A DNA stretch of 64,000 nucleotides from NCBI GenBank assembly GCA_905250125.1, contig CAJNOL010000551.1:60392-124391 (forward strand), written 5' to 3'. A model generated the notes under the pieces. That model made no database searches and was not told the DNA's origin. It saw only the letters and a list, made by a program, of their open reading frames with translations. Positions 53,149-64,000 of the stretch are shown piece after piece. Origin of the DNA: Rotaria sordida. Its lineage: Eukaryota > Rotifera > Eurotatoria > Philodinida > Philodinidae. How positions within the stretch are numbered: position 1 is the stretch's first letter; every line of letters begins with the position of its first letter. The translations under genes and the position numbers were made by a program.

Positions 53149-54134
53149 TTAGATCTTCTTGTGTTCATAGAAACCATCAACATTCTGAGATTCTTCGTCG
53201 AATAAAGCTCTCATATCTTCCATTGCTTGACGAATACGTTGACCAAATCGTTTTGAATCCTAATATAATATCAATTTGAAAAAAAATATGTAAAACCAAT
53301 TAATCTATGTCTCACTGTTTCTGGTGCAGATCTATTAGATGAAATATGAAAATAGATTAAATCTTCTGTAGCAATTATATAACTGACACCATATCCATCA
53401 GCAGCTACCTACAAAAAAAAATATTTAAATTTAAAATCTTATAATTAAAATTATTTTTAATAGTCGATAGTAACAAAGCACAAGATAAATAATAATAATT
53501 AATGATGTAATTTAATCATTCGATAAATCGAAAGAAAATGTTACTTACTGGTCCAAAACCGCCACCAAGTGGTACCAAACTGTGGCTATTAATAATTCCA
53601 TATCTAGCTACCACATCTGGATTTTTAGCCATCAATCGTTTTAAATGTTGATCATCATAAGTTACTGGCGTCTTATACATATAAAATTTATTTCAAAAGA
53701 ATTTTTGATTTTTTTTTCGTTTAACTTACTTGACTTGTAGATAATTTCCAAGGTTCATGAAGAACTTGTTGAAGAAATGGTGATTCGATTTCCAGATATT
53801 TTGATAAAACATATAAACAGAATAAATGACGATCAATACCTTTACCAGTCATTGCATCACGATATTGTTGTTGATGATAATCACATGCACGACGAAGTAA
53901 TTTAATACGTTCATTTTTCTATTAAAAAAAAATCAATAGAATAAATTTTTACGAATTTATGTTAGTTGATTTTTTTTTCTTTTACCGTAACTGTTGGATT
54001 CTCCATTGATTTAACCCATTGACTTGATTCAATTGAACATGAACGAACTGTTTCTGTTCGACCATCACGAAATAATCGTGTCATTGATGCTTCATATGTT
54101 AAATTAAATCGACCAGAATCCTTTAAAATAATCA

Positions 54135-54166
<32 letters not shown>

Positions 54167-57100
54167 TTTTTTTTTACTCGATAATGAGCTAATTGAAGTG
54201 CCATTTGAATATAAGCATCCGGTGATAATTTACATTTTTTCATAAAACCTTTTCCATATGCATTATGAACATAAACATGAAGATCAACATTTTCATATAA
54301 GTTTTTTGCTTGAGCAAGACTTTTTTCAATCATATTATTGCACTAAAAATTTTAATTAATATAGAATAATAATAATTTAAAAAAAAATTAATTACAGCTT
54401 CTGGTATTAACCATTTAAGTTTAATTGGTTTAAGTGCAACAAAACGTGGTGTACCACGTGTATTACCAAGTTCATCATAACTTAAATTATAGATTTATCT
54501 AATGAAAAACAAAGAAACAAAATAATATAAGCATACCTAAAATTCACAATATCTTCTGCAATCATATATTCATACAAGTGAACAGAAACTGGAGCATCAG
54601 CCTTAAATATTTCAATTATTTATTATACAAAATATAGAATGTTTCAAAAGTTCGGACAAAAAAGAAAAAAAATCGTGAATAGCTCCTCAGTTACTCAAGG
54701 GTTTTAAATATTTGATCATTTATTCATTAAATTTTTCAGATAAAATGTCTTTGTCTACAGAAGTCAGAATTAAAATAGTTTTGCTAATGGTCAAATTCAA
54801 GTCAGCTACCATTGTAAAACTAATGTTGCAAGTCGAGCTCGATAAAAACACGCCAACTGAATCCTGTATTACAGTACACCTCAAAAGTTTCGCATCACTT
54901 TTTTGTTTCGAGTCGTGTATTAAACTACACAACATTAGTTTAATTCGACTATATACCTATACAGTAGAAGTTGAGTACTATGAATATATACACCTGTTTA
55001 ATACGATACAGCCTTGAATATGAAATACAATAAAAAGAAAACAAATTCCAGTGCTAAGCAAAAAGACAAAATGATATTATTGTTACAAAGGACCCTATCA
55101 GATTAGGACAGCTGTTTTGAATTGGGAAACTAAATATATCATATTGTAGAGGAAGTCGAAACGCATCGAATGATATATAGTAAATCTTATTTCCATAAGA
55201 CTTTGAAGGAACTAGAATGAATTTACTGATAGACGACTCTGCACCCAAAATATGATCAGTTACTGATCATTGTAATCCTTGACATCAGTCGAAAGTATTT
55301 GTAACTAAGCTTTCTTATTTACAGTTTTGTAGAGCTTTTCATGGACTGCAAACTCATATATTTAGCATCTCCGATTATCGTCTCTTTGATAGAGGAAAAC
55401 CCGATTTTTCAATGATTTATCAATTCTTTTCACTAACGATGAGTCTCCATGTCTTCACTAGTGTTGACTATAGAAGATGTTACCAGATGCCATACTTTCT
55501 CAGACATTGCCTGCGATGTAGTAGTACAAAATACGCTATTTGAAAGTTGGAGTGTACGCGTGATTGAAAGGCAGACCCACATTGCACTGTCATACCCTCT
55601 GAATTCTGCATAGGTGATCTAATCCGATAGGATCCTTCATAAACAGTAATATCATATTGTCCTTTTTTTCTTGCACTGTCGAAAATCGATCACATTCTAG
55701 AAGATCTACAGCAATTACTGAAGAAAAAGTCAATGAAGTTAATCATGCTTGCGAAAATGAGCCACGATCAAGTTTTTCAGTCTATTGCACAAGCTTGCTT
55801 ATTATTACAAATAACAACCTAGTGAATTACGACGGAACATCTCTTATTAGAGTACTATTTGTCTAACAATTCTATCAAAAAAAGTTATATTGACCGAACA
55901 CTTGATCCTGACTCACTTTTATAAGCAACATTAATTGCATCGACTTTGTCTTCAATAATTATTCTATAGTCGTCTAGAATCGCATCGATTTTTTGACACT
56001 ACTGGTTTTACAAAATTGTTGAAATGTGTTACGCATGCAATGTTTAATTAGGGATGCAATAAATCTAGAACAGATTTGGAATTTGTAACCAAGGGATTTA
56101 GGATTGGAATTGGAATTGGAATTGAAATTGGATTTGAATTTGGTTTCAAATCCTCAAAGTTTTGGTAAGATAAAGTGTCAACAACAACGGCTTACCTAAC
56201 TAGAGTTACGATACAATCAAAAAAGAGATTTTAGGATTTTGTTGTGGGCTTAGTCGCAAATAACCCAAATTCCAAAATCCAAGCACCAAACCCAATAAGA
56301 TAATTCCAAAGGCTTTGGATTTATTGCACCTCTATGTTTAGTTAGCATTTTTTTTATTTAAATTCAATTTGTAGTTACTGTTTTACAATACTAGCTTATT
56401 CGAATTTGACAATTTGGTAGAACTATTTCAGTTCTGACTTCTGTAGACGCACATTTTATCTGAGAATTTTAATGAATATGTGATCAAATTGTAAAAAAAA
56501 ATATTTAAATTCTTTTCATTACTGAAGAATTATCCACATTCTTTTTTTCGTTTGGACTTTTAAAACACTCTGTATGGTTTCGTTTTTTTTTCTATCTTAC
56601 CCAACTATGTTCAACATTAATTCCAACCTAAGGAAACAAAAAAAGAAGCAAAATTAAATTTTCTTTTTTTTCATCCTTTTACATACCACACCATTTTTAC
56701 TAATAATAAAATTAAGTGATTTATCAAACCAACGATCATAACCTTTTCCATGAAGAACAGAACGTGCATAAGTATCAAATTTGTCTGTCGTATTCTAAAT
56801 AAGAAATAAATAATAATTATCCTATGTATGAATTAGATTTCTTAATTAGTAGACACAAGTACAACGATTAGATATTAAAATATAAGTGAGATACAATAAT
56901 ACCAATATAGAGATTTATAACCTCATTATTTATTGATGACAATGACGAATTACTCTGTAACTAGATTAATTTAATATCCGAAAGTTTGTTTTTTTTAATG
57001 AGAAATCATCGAATAAACTTACGACTCCTATATCATATTCTTCATCATCCAAAATAAGTATAAATGCTGCTTTTTCAATAGCTTCTAATGATGAACGATT

Positions 57101-57594
57101 AATCCCTGTGGAAAAATATGTTTGATGTGCTTCAGCCCATAATGTACGTTCGCCAGCTGTTAATGCTCCTAAATGTTCTTCACCATAACATGGTAATGTT
57201 GGATCTTTAATAATTTCATCTAATTGACTAAAATAAAACTTTAAAGAATAATATCAAAAAATCAAAAACTAGAACAGAAAAATCATACATTTGAAGTTCA
57301 CATGGTTGAAGTAAATTATCTTTATAAAACAGAAATACTTTATACCAACGACCTTTATGATAAACAGCAATATGATGACTATCTGAATAATGAACAAGTT
57401 TATCTAAGAAAAAAAAAACCAAAAGTAATTTACAAATCATTGTAAAAAATATATCATATTATTCTTCACATACCTGTTTCTTTTCCAGGTATACGTGTTG
57501 TATTAAATTGTCGTTCATATTGACTTGAACAAAGTGGAATTAAATTTTGTACCATTAGCTATAAGAAATATAACGTTTATTAAAAGAAGAAAAA

Positions 57595-57625
<31 letters not shown>

Positions 57626-59449
57626 CTGGTTTAATATTTTGATGATCAAGTTCATTACGATATTGAAATGCAGCACAGACAATATTAGCTGCACGTGCTG
57701 TTTGAATTTTTGTTGGACGAACATAAGCAGTATCCTTAAAAAATAGAAAAAAGCTTATTAGTGCAACCTCTTTGTGGTTGAAATGTGGAATTCACATGTC
57801 TTCTTTTAATCTCATTATACTAATAGAAAATATGTAAAATGAAAAAACTCTCGCAGACTATAGTTATATCTCAAGGATAATCGATCGCCAGAGAATCGAT
57901 CTATCTCACTTATTGCTGCATTTTGAGCAGAAGTTTTTTCTAGTTTTAGTTTGCCTTGTTGCTTTTCATTTTCTTATTCCGTTTTACTTAATTTAACAGT
58001 ATTATTATTATTATTGATTTAATTGACAAATAAGCTTATTGTACATATCCATTATATCTCTAACAGGTCTCCACACAACATGATATATCTCGATAAGCTC
58101 ACAAACACTCATATTGATTATTTCCTAAAGTTATAACTTATTCAGTTTATATTTTTTATGTTGGCCATATGACGATTGTAATAAACCGATGTATCGCTAC
58201 TTATCATCCTGAATATCTTAAATATAAACTTTTATCTGCATAAAAATCAAAAACTGTATTATCTGGAACATTCACAAACATGTTCTAGTCATGCAAATGT
58301 CAAGAAAGACTTTGGAATGCTCTATAACAATCTATGTCTTGTCGTTAATGCAGTGCAGCACCTTTTTCCATCGCTAATGAATTCTAGGAAAAGAGTCTGA
58401 CGCCTTTTGTTCTCGATGGCTAAAGCCTGCAATAGGGAGTCGCAAAACTTCGACTTAAACTTTCCACTCATTATTTTCTTTGAAAATATATGTGGATTCC
58501 ACAAAAATAAAGACAGAAAAAATTTCTAATAATTAAAAATTCTATACATACAAGGCCATAGAAATTACTATTAACCATAATTGGTGATCGACCACGTAAA
58601 TAGACAAACTTTTCCCACCAATCAGATACCTATAAGAAAAAAAAATACAAATCTAATTCTATTAAAAAATACTCAAATAATTTATTTACATAATTTGTTG
58701 ATATAAGCCATTTTAACCATAAATATCTTTGTAATTTTCTTCCGATTGTTTCTCTAAATTCTTCAGCTAATGTTACCATACGATGATATTCTTCATCATT
58801 ACATAATGGACGAATTGTTCTTAAATATCTTCTTAATGTATCATCTAAACTTGGTAATGGTAATGTTGGTAAAACACTTTGATATGAATATAAGGATGGA
58901 TTTCGACCAATTAATAATTTAACTAAACTTCCCCATAATTTTGTACCAAATCTCATTTTTTTTCCATGCTCTTGATACATCCAACCATGATAAGAAAATA
59001 ATTTTTTCAATGCAGATTGTCGAATTTGTACTAAAACTATATATGCACCAGTACCAAATACAATACATGCAAGAATTTTTGAATTATCTGGTGTAAAATA
59101 TCTTTTAAATATATGTAAATCAAGCCAATCAATTAAACCATATGATGGATCATGACCTTTTGTATTAAGACCATATACAATACCACACGAAGCAATACCA
59201 AAAAGTGGATGACCAGGATATATTGTATTATATAAAGAATTCATTGTACGACGACAACGAAGTTTCCATGAACGTAAGCCCGCATAGAGCAGTGCTTTGA
59301 ATACATCATAACTTACATTAAGATTAACACCTATTAACGAAAAAAAAAAGCATACAATCTATGTAAAATATGAATTAGAAAAGTTCGAAATGAATACCTT
59401 CGGCACCAACACGAAATTCAAAAGCAACAGCTTCATGTGCTTCAGCCAT
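53149..59449 (-). CDS. CPT1: Carnitine O-palmitoyltransferase 1, 17 exons, 794 aa
   Basis: Exons: 59449-59398, 59330-58690, 58629-58552, 57734-57627, 57558-57474, 57403-57289, 57227-57023, 56794-56687, 56627-56601, 54601-54537, 54480-54396, 54342-54178, 54120-53986, 53918-53730, 53671-53549, 53408-53316, 53259-53149. All phases match; 794 aa against about 773 in mammals. The N-terminus [14 protein letters not shown] is the CPT1 regulatory start, followed by the two-membrane-segment region and [14 protein letters not shown]. The catalytic His is His471 in [13 protein letters not shown] (human His473). [20 protein letters not shown] and [19 protein letters not shown] are the substrate/carnitine-site motifs. 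It transfers long-chain acyl groups from CoA to carnitine at the mitochondrial outer membrane. The active-site His is on a 27-nt micro-exon followed by a 2-kb intron holding a transposon. The isoform (A/B/C) cannot be assigned. Confidence 0.96.
54725..55870 (+). pseudogene. Interrupted Tc1/mariner-like transposase remnant
   Basis: Two helix-turn-helix coding fragments (about 54744-54950 and 55676-55870) separated by the inserted foldback. Frames are broken after each fragment and the catalytic domain is missing, so no functional transposase could be made. Confidence 0.6.
55060..55672. mobile_element. Foldback element inserted in the transposase remnant
   Basis: About 610 bp. The left arm AAAAGACAAAATGATATTAT pairs with the complement of a right arm reading ATAATATCATATTGTCCTTT, and GACCCTATCAGATTAG pairs with CTAATCCGATAGGATC. 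No ORF. Confidence 0.72.
56049..56334. mobile_element. hAT-like MITE, copy 3, with 8-bp target duplication
   Basis: A 286-bp element with terminal repeats TAGGGATGCAATAAATC and TAGAGGTGCAATAAATC (complement). It is flanked by TGTTTAAT (56041-56048) and TGTTTAGT (56335-56342), 7 of 8 identical, the duplication length typical of hAT elements. The interior has repeated GGAATT words. It lies inside a larger decayed transposon in CPT1 intron 9. Confidence 0.75.
57586..57626. repeat. Poly-A plus (TA)n microsatellite in CPT1 intron 4
   Basis: A run of A followed by about 12 TA units directly at the donor of exon 4, so the splice donor GTATATAT is part of the repeat. Confidence 0.8.
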
Positions 59450-59842
59450 GAGATTATTTTCTTTTTTTTATATCGTTATCACTATTTTAATACGATACAC
59501 TTACTTGAAATTAATCTAAAGTTAGAATGTCTATTTTGTAATAGTTGGACTTTAACCTATGGTTCGTTTTCAAGTTCAACAGGACGTATTCATGCGTAGT
59601 TACTATGGACGTATATATAAGCTGTGGAATGCAGGAAAGGAAAGAGAAAAAAAAAGTCGATGAGAAAGCAAAAGAACGACAAATGCAGTAGCCCGACAAA
59701 AGAAAAATTTGGGTCGATGGTGTTCAGTAAGGTAAAGAGTGACGGGTTTTTTTCTATGTAAAAAAAGCGAACAGGTGTTTTTTTCTTGTAATATTTTATG
59801 ATATAAGTGCTGCACACAATTTTGCTCTTTCACGACACACAC

Positions 59843-60640
59843 ATACCGGATTCTGCATAACCTTTTGTCAGGGAGGTGGCGCTATGATTTCAAGTTAAAT
59901 ATCTAATGAATTTTATACCAAATTAAAGACCGTCAAAAACTAGATTCATTAGTACTAAATAGTAAGAGTTATCAAAATACTTTAGTGTCAAACTTACGAA
60001 ATTTTCGGAAATTTTATGTTTTTTTAGCATAGAAAATTAGGGCACCAGCAATTCAAATATAGAGTAAAATATTTTCTTTTGGTATTTTTACATGGTTCGA
60101 TAGGGTCCGTCGAGCTCTACAAAACTATATATATTAAAAGTTTCTTGAGCCATTTTTCTGAGATAAAAAATCTAAAAAAAGACTTATAAAATCCTAAAAA
60201 ATCTTTAAAAACTCGGGTTTATTTATATGGAAGAAAAACACTCGACTTCTTCGATAAAATTAACTTTTTTCATTATTTTTACTTACAAAGACGCTTCGAA
60301 ATATACTCATCCGATGCAGCATGAAAAAATGCATCTAATGAGTATATCGCGAAGCGTCTTTATGAGTGAAAATAATGAAAAAACTAATTTTATTGAGAAA
60401 ATTGCGTGTTATTCTTCCCTATAAAAAACTGCTGGTGCTCTAATTTTCTATGCTAAAAAAAAGCATAAAATTTCGTAAGTTTGACATTAAAATATTTTGA
60501 TAACTCTTACTATTTAGTACTAATGAATCCAGTTTTTGACGGTCTTTAATTTGGTATAATATTCATTAGGTGTTTAACTTGAAATTATAGCGCTACCCCC
60601 CCCCCCCCCCCCTAGCAAAAGGTTATGCACAACCCGGTAC
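59843..60640. mobile_element. Large foldback between CPT1 and TFG, with internal extra segment
   Basis: Outer arms pair 59.84-60.05 kb with 60.43-60.64 kb (for example AAATTTCGTAAGTTTGACA, GAGCACCAGCA, AGTACTAATGAATC and complements). An inner hairpin pairs 60228-60313 with 60335-60420 (AAGACGCTTCG and complement). The left arm has about 170 bp without a partner (60055-60225). The right arm holds a 17-C run. No ORF; it fills most of the gap upstream of the CPT1 start, so it may also bear on the CPT1 promoter. Confidence 0.8.
60596..60612 (+). repeat. Poly-C homopolymer, 17 nt
   Basis: Seventeen consecutive C in an otherwise very AT-rich region, at the outer end of a foldback arm. The opposite arm has only a short G-rich interruption (GGGAGGTGG). 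Confidence 0.9.
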
Positions 60641-60934
60641 AATAAAGATAAAACTCATCCAATTACTCGTAATGTTAAGTTGTTTGTGTTCATTCTTATA
60701 GTTTTTTATATTATTTCTCATTTCTTTTTCTGTTTAACAAATAAAAAGTCATAACTCAATTAAACACCCTCTCTATCATATACTTAACGAAAAAAATTGA
60801 TGTTTATCTAAGAGAAGGCCAAAAAAATGAATAAAGTAAATAAGTTTGCAACAGAAAAAAAGGTATATATATATTGATAGAAACAAAAAAAAGATTGAAA
60901 AAGTTTGTTGGTTCATTTCTTTTCATTTGATACA

Positions 60935-61231
60935 TTATGATGTTTTGGAATATTGTTGTGCAGGATTATAGTAAGTATTTTGAGGTAGATAACCACCATA
61001 GGGTTGTTGTGAAGCTAATGGTGGTGGAGTTGGCATTACTGTTGGTTGCATAAAAGATGGATTGATTGTTGCTGGTGATGAACTTGATGGTGGTGCTTGT
61101 GGTTGTTGCTGAGCAAATGCATTAGGTGTATTAATATTAGGATTAAAGGCAGGAAGACCAGGCCGTGATTGCATTAAAGCTTGTTGTTGACCATAAAAAC
61201 CACCTTGTTGTGGTGGTAGTCCTAAAGGTGC

Positions 61232-61263
<32 letters not shown>

Positions 61264-62423
61264 GACCTATAAATGTCGATGTTTGAGTAGTGTTTGAAGA
61301 TGGTGGTGGTGGTGCTGAACTAGAATTGAAAGTTGATGTTGTGTTAGTATTTGGCAATGTAGGAGGAGAAAATGTTGTTGGAAATCGAGAAGCACCGGCA
61401 TTTGGTAAAGGTGGCATGCCATGAAATGATGTTGGTGGAGGACCAAATAGTGATGATGATGTTTTAGTTTGTTGATCATTAAGTCCTGTTGGAACAAAAT
61501 GTGGTGTTGGCATTTGTTGGAATGAAGTAGGTGGTGGTTTGTTTGCATCAGTTGATTCTGAAGATTGATATTGATTTTGAGTATTACCTATGTAACAAAG
61601 AAAAACAATAATAATAAAAGATATCTTATTGCGATTAAGAGATTCTTTATTTTTTTTTATAAAAAGGAAACCTGTTGGTATTGTTTGAAATGATTTTTGT
61701 TCATTATGAGCCGTTTTATTTGAAGTTGAAGATTTTGATCGAATACTATCTGGAGTAGTTGAACGTTGACTCTGATGTAAATGTTTATATGGATCAAATT
61801 CACGTGTTGTGCTTGAAACAAAAGCAGGCGTTGGAATTGTTGCTGTTGTTACTTCTTTTTCTTGACTATTTGTTGTATCTTTATTTGTTGGTAATTGAAG
61901 TCGATCAAGTATTGTTTGTACGGAATTTCGAATTTGTTGTAATTCATTTCGAAATGTTTTAGCATCAATTAAACTTCCTTCTTTATTAAGGTTTTCTGCT
62001 GTTGAATTATTATTAGTTAATTGTTCATTACCATTAACTAATACAAATAGACGAAGAACTTTATGAAAATGTACTGCTACAGTTAAATCACTATCATTCA
62101 ATAAAGTTATTTTATCACCATCATCATCTAAATATTTTATTGTTAATTCATCGGAATTTGAAATTTTTCCAGTAAATATACGTTCCATCATAAGAACAAG
62201 TTCTAAATAATAAAATAAAAACACACATTGGCTTTTTTGTTTTCATTTTTTTTTTTTCTATAAAATTAAATTTGTAGTATTATTTACCATTTAATGTTAA
62301 ATCTTCATTATGTATCATCATTTTACGTATATCATCACCTAATTGAGCTTTTATAATTAATTGACCAGAAAGTTTATCACTACTTGGTGCTGTTGATAGT
62401 GGAGCACTTGTTGAACCATTCAT
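60935..62423 (-). CDS. TFG: TFG (Trk-fused gene) homolog, 3 exons, 439 aa
   Basis: Exons 62423-62288, 62202-61672 and 61587-60935, in phase (1320 nt). A PB1 domain covers about residues 18-100: KLSGQLIIKAQLGDDIRKM, then IHNEDLTL, ELVLMMERIF and TIKYLDDDGDKITLL (the acidic OPCA face). A short coiled coil follows (FRNELQQIRNSVQTILDRL), then a Ser/Thr linker with TPDSI as in human TFG, then a long P/Q/N/S-rich disordered tail with a 10-residue glutamine run. Known role: TFG oligomerises through PB1 plus coiled coil and organises COPII export at the ER exit site. Length is close to human (400 aa). The CPT1 start lies about 1.5 kb downstream of its stop on the same strand. Confidence 0.94.
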
Positions 62424-64000
62424 TGTATAATAAATATGACTCAAATTTATTTTTAGATATAAATATATGAAACGAATATGTTAGATAACTCACGTAATAG
62501 ATGAATAACTAACAGATTTACTTCTTTCAAAAATAATAATGACAGTGGCCACGTTGATATTGGACTAAATATAGATAGGCTTTTAGAAAGCCAATCAATA
62601 TTATGTCAGTAATTAAATATTTTATGTATAAGATGTAAATGACTGATTGAATTATAATATTGTAATATTTTTACAAAAATGTTATTTTGTTGCTAAAATT
62701 CTTATTTATGTCTGCAGATGTCTCACATGCTCGGAGTTCAAAACGATTTGTTCTTTGTATAATTGACAGACAATAAAATATTTAAATAAATAGTCATGTA
62801 TTTTTTAGTTATTGAAGATTTAAACGACAAATGGATCGTTTCCAATGGATCATAAAAATATTAGTTGATAAATATAAGAAAAATTGATGTGTTTAAAAGC
62901 ATAATTTATTGTACGAGAAGGAAATCTTTGACATATCATTTGCATTCTCTTTATATACGAAACATACTGTACAAATGAGTTTAAAGTTAATCAGTGTGAT
63001 AGATAACACAAGATCATTGAAAAAGAAAATAAACATTACTGAAATAGAAATAGACTTTTTCATAGCGAAAACTAATTAGACATTCAAATGTATATCTGCA
63101 AAAACGGAGATTATTATTCTATCAATATATTGTATCATAATAAGCTCGTATTATAAGATCACGACGTTTTGGAAATCTACAGTCAAAGTTTGTATCAAAA
63201 TACCATACTACTATACCATTAGCTAGGTGAAAATTAACTGATTGATACATGAAATCAATACATTTCCCTACAACAGTAATAGTAAAGTTTGAGTTATTTA
63301 TAAAACAACATGTTATCAGCAGATATATTTTATTGCATTTATTCAAAACTTATCTAGCTTTTTATCATGGAATTCTTTTTGTTATACAAATCATTATAGT
63401 ATTCAGTCGATCCGACTAATAGTTTAGGATGAAGATCAACTTATAGTCTAGACGCCCGATATAAAAAATAATAACATTTAGAATTCCATTCAAAAAATCT
63501 ATAAATATATAATAGTTCATGCAATACGATTAAAAAAAAGTTATCAATTGATTAAGAGATTTTTATATACTTTGAGCATGCGGGTGTGAAAGTGGATATT
63601 AATGGAGATGGGTATGTGTCTGAATATTGACGATTCTTCTGTCTCCTTGTATCCACATCCATCACGTAGATGCAGGCATAGAGCCATACTCACATCTCAC
63701 ATCTACCTTAAGGTGCATGGCAAAACAGAGGACAGCATTGCACAGAATGCATGCAGGTGACGAATTGAGGCCATCAAATACTCCTCCTGTTGGTTCACAA
63801 TAAATAAGTTCTGATCAATCGAGCCACATGAGGATCTTTTAATAATGAAAATTTGAAATCTGTCTTCGAATGTTGACACAGAACATAATCTTACGCTGCA
63901 ATGAAAATCTGAATTCAGATTTGAAAAAGCTATTGCTTTTGATTAATTCAATTTTCGAACTGTGTTCCTTTATTTTTTCATTGATAAGATCGGAATCGAA
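62424..64000. other. Upstream flank of TFG, gene-free
   Basis: No coding signal; one G-rich hairpin (63582-63707). The TFG promoter should lie just above 62423. Confidence 0.5.
63582..63707. repeat. G-rich hairpin, copy 5
   Basis: GGTGTGAAAGTGGAT and GAGATGGGTATGTGTC on the left; TATCCACATCCATCACG and CATACTCACATCTCACATCT on the right. Confidence 0.55.

Larger units (their letters stand above)
54635..56572 (+). mobile_element. Decayed Tc1/mariner-like transposon in CPT1 intron 9
   Basis: About 1.94 kb. The ends TAGAATGTTTCAAAAGTTC and (complement) CAGAGTGTTTTAAAAGTCC start inverted repeats of about 190 bp and are flanked by TA on both sides (54633-54634; 56573-56574). The left part encodes [15 protein letters not shown], like the first helix-turn-helix of Tc1/mariner-superfamily transposases; the right part encodes [20 protein letters not shown], like the second. 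No DDE domain remains. The two halves are split by a foldback, and a hAT-like MITE lies farther right, so it holds two later insertions. The left terminal repeat overlaps the N-terminal coding part. Confidence 0.72.

Noticed and set aside
59511-59842. Overlapping minus-strand ORFs upstream of CPT1
   Set aside because: Phe/Leu/Ser-rich, low-complexity, no splice connection; CPT1 already has a convincing start at 59449.

Overview
This 64 kb window is eukaryotic nuclear DNA from a small, AT-rich animal genome. All genes are broken by many short introns, most about 45-65 nt, with clean GT-AG ends. The combination of single-copy animal genes (ST7, ZUP1/ZUFSP, CCDC180, CPT1, TFG), tiny introns, many decayed DNA transposons and G-rich motifs close to TGTGGG (the telomere repeat reported for bdelloid rotifers) makes a bdelloid rotifer of the Rotaria type the best guess. 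That organism call is inference; the gene models are read directly from the sequence.

Layout: (1) 1.4-21.4 kb holds four head-to-tail minus-strand genes: a divergent cytochrome P450 (509 aa), ST7 (603 aa, 12 exons), the K63-deubiquitinase ZUP1 (452 aa, 6 exons, full Cys-His-Asp triad), and a 492 aa acidic, Q/T/N-rich protein that looks like a transcription regulator with four SUMO-acceptor-like motifs but no DNA-binding domain I recognise. (2) 21.4-30.7 kb is gene-poor accessory DNA: two small plus-strand ORFs of uncertain status, a fragment of a WDR75-like WD40 gene with an in-frame stop, three stretches of degenerate word-repeat DNA, a hAT-like MITE, G-rich hairpins and a dead PIF/Harbinger-type transposase. 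(3) 30.7-46.7 kb is one plus-strand gene, CCDC180 (30 exons, 1568 aa), with foldback elements in its large introns. (4) 46.7-53.1 kb is a convergent intergenic region with two foldbacks. (5) 53.1-62.4 kb holds two minus-strand genes, CPT1 (794 aa, 17 exons) and TFG (439 aa, 3 exons), separated by a large foldback. (6) 62.4-64 kb has no gene I can see.

The genes do not form a pathway: fatty-acid entry into mitochondria (CPT1), ER export (TFG), a genome-maintenance deubiquitinase (ZUP1), a probable cilium/flagellum coiled-coil protein (CCDC180), a membrane TPR-like protein (ST7) and an oxidase (P450). The reading frame stays open across every predicted junction, and final lengths match family lengths, which is the main support for the models. 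The most unusual aspect is the repeat landscape: at least nine long imperfect palindromes (0.4-0.8 kb) sitting in introns or between genes, a three-copy hAT-like MITE family, a piggyBac-like MITE, a Tc1/mariner-like element in a CPT1 intron that carries two later insertions, and at least five short hairpins whose arms are rich in telomere-like GTGTGGG.
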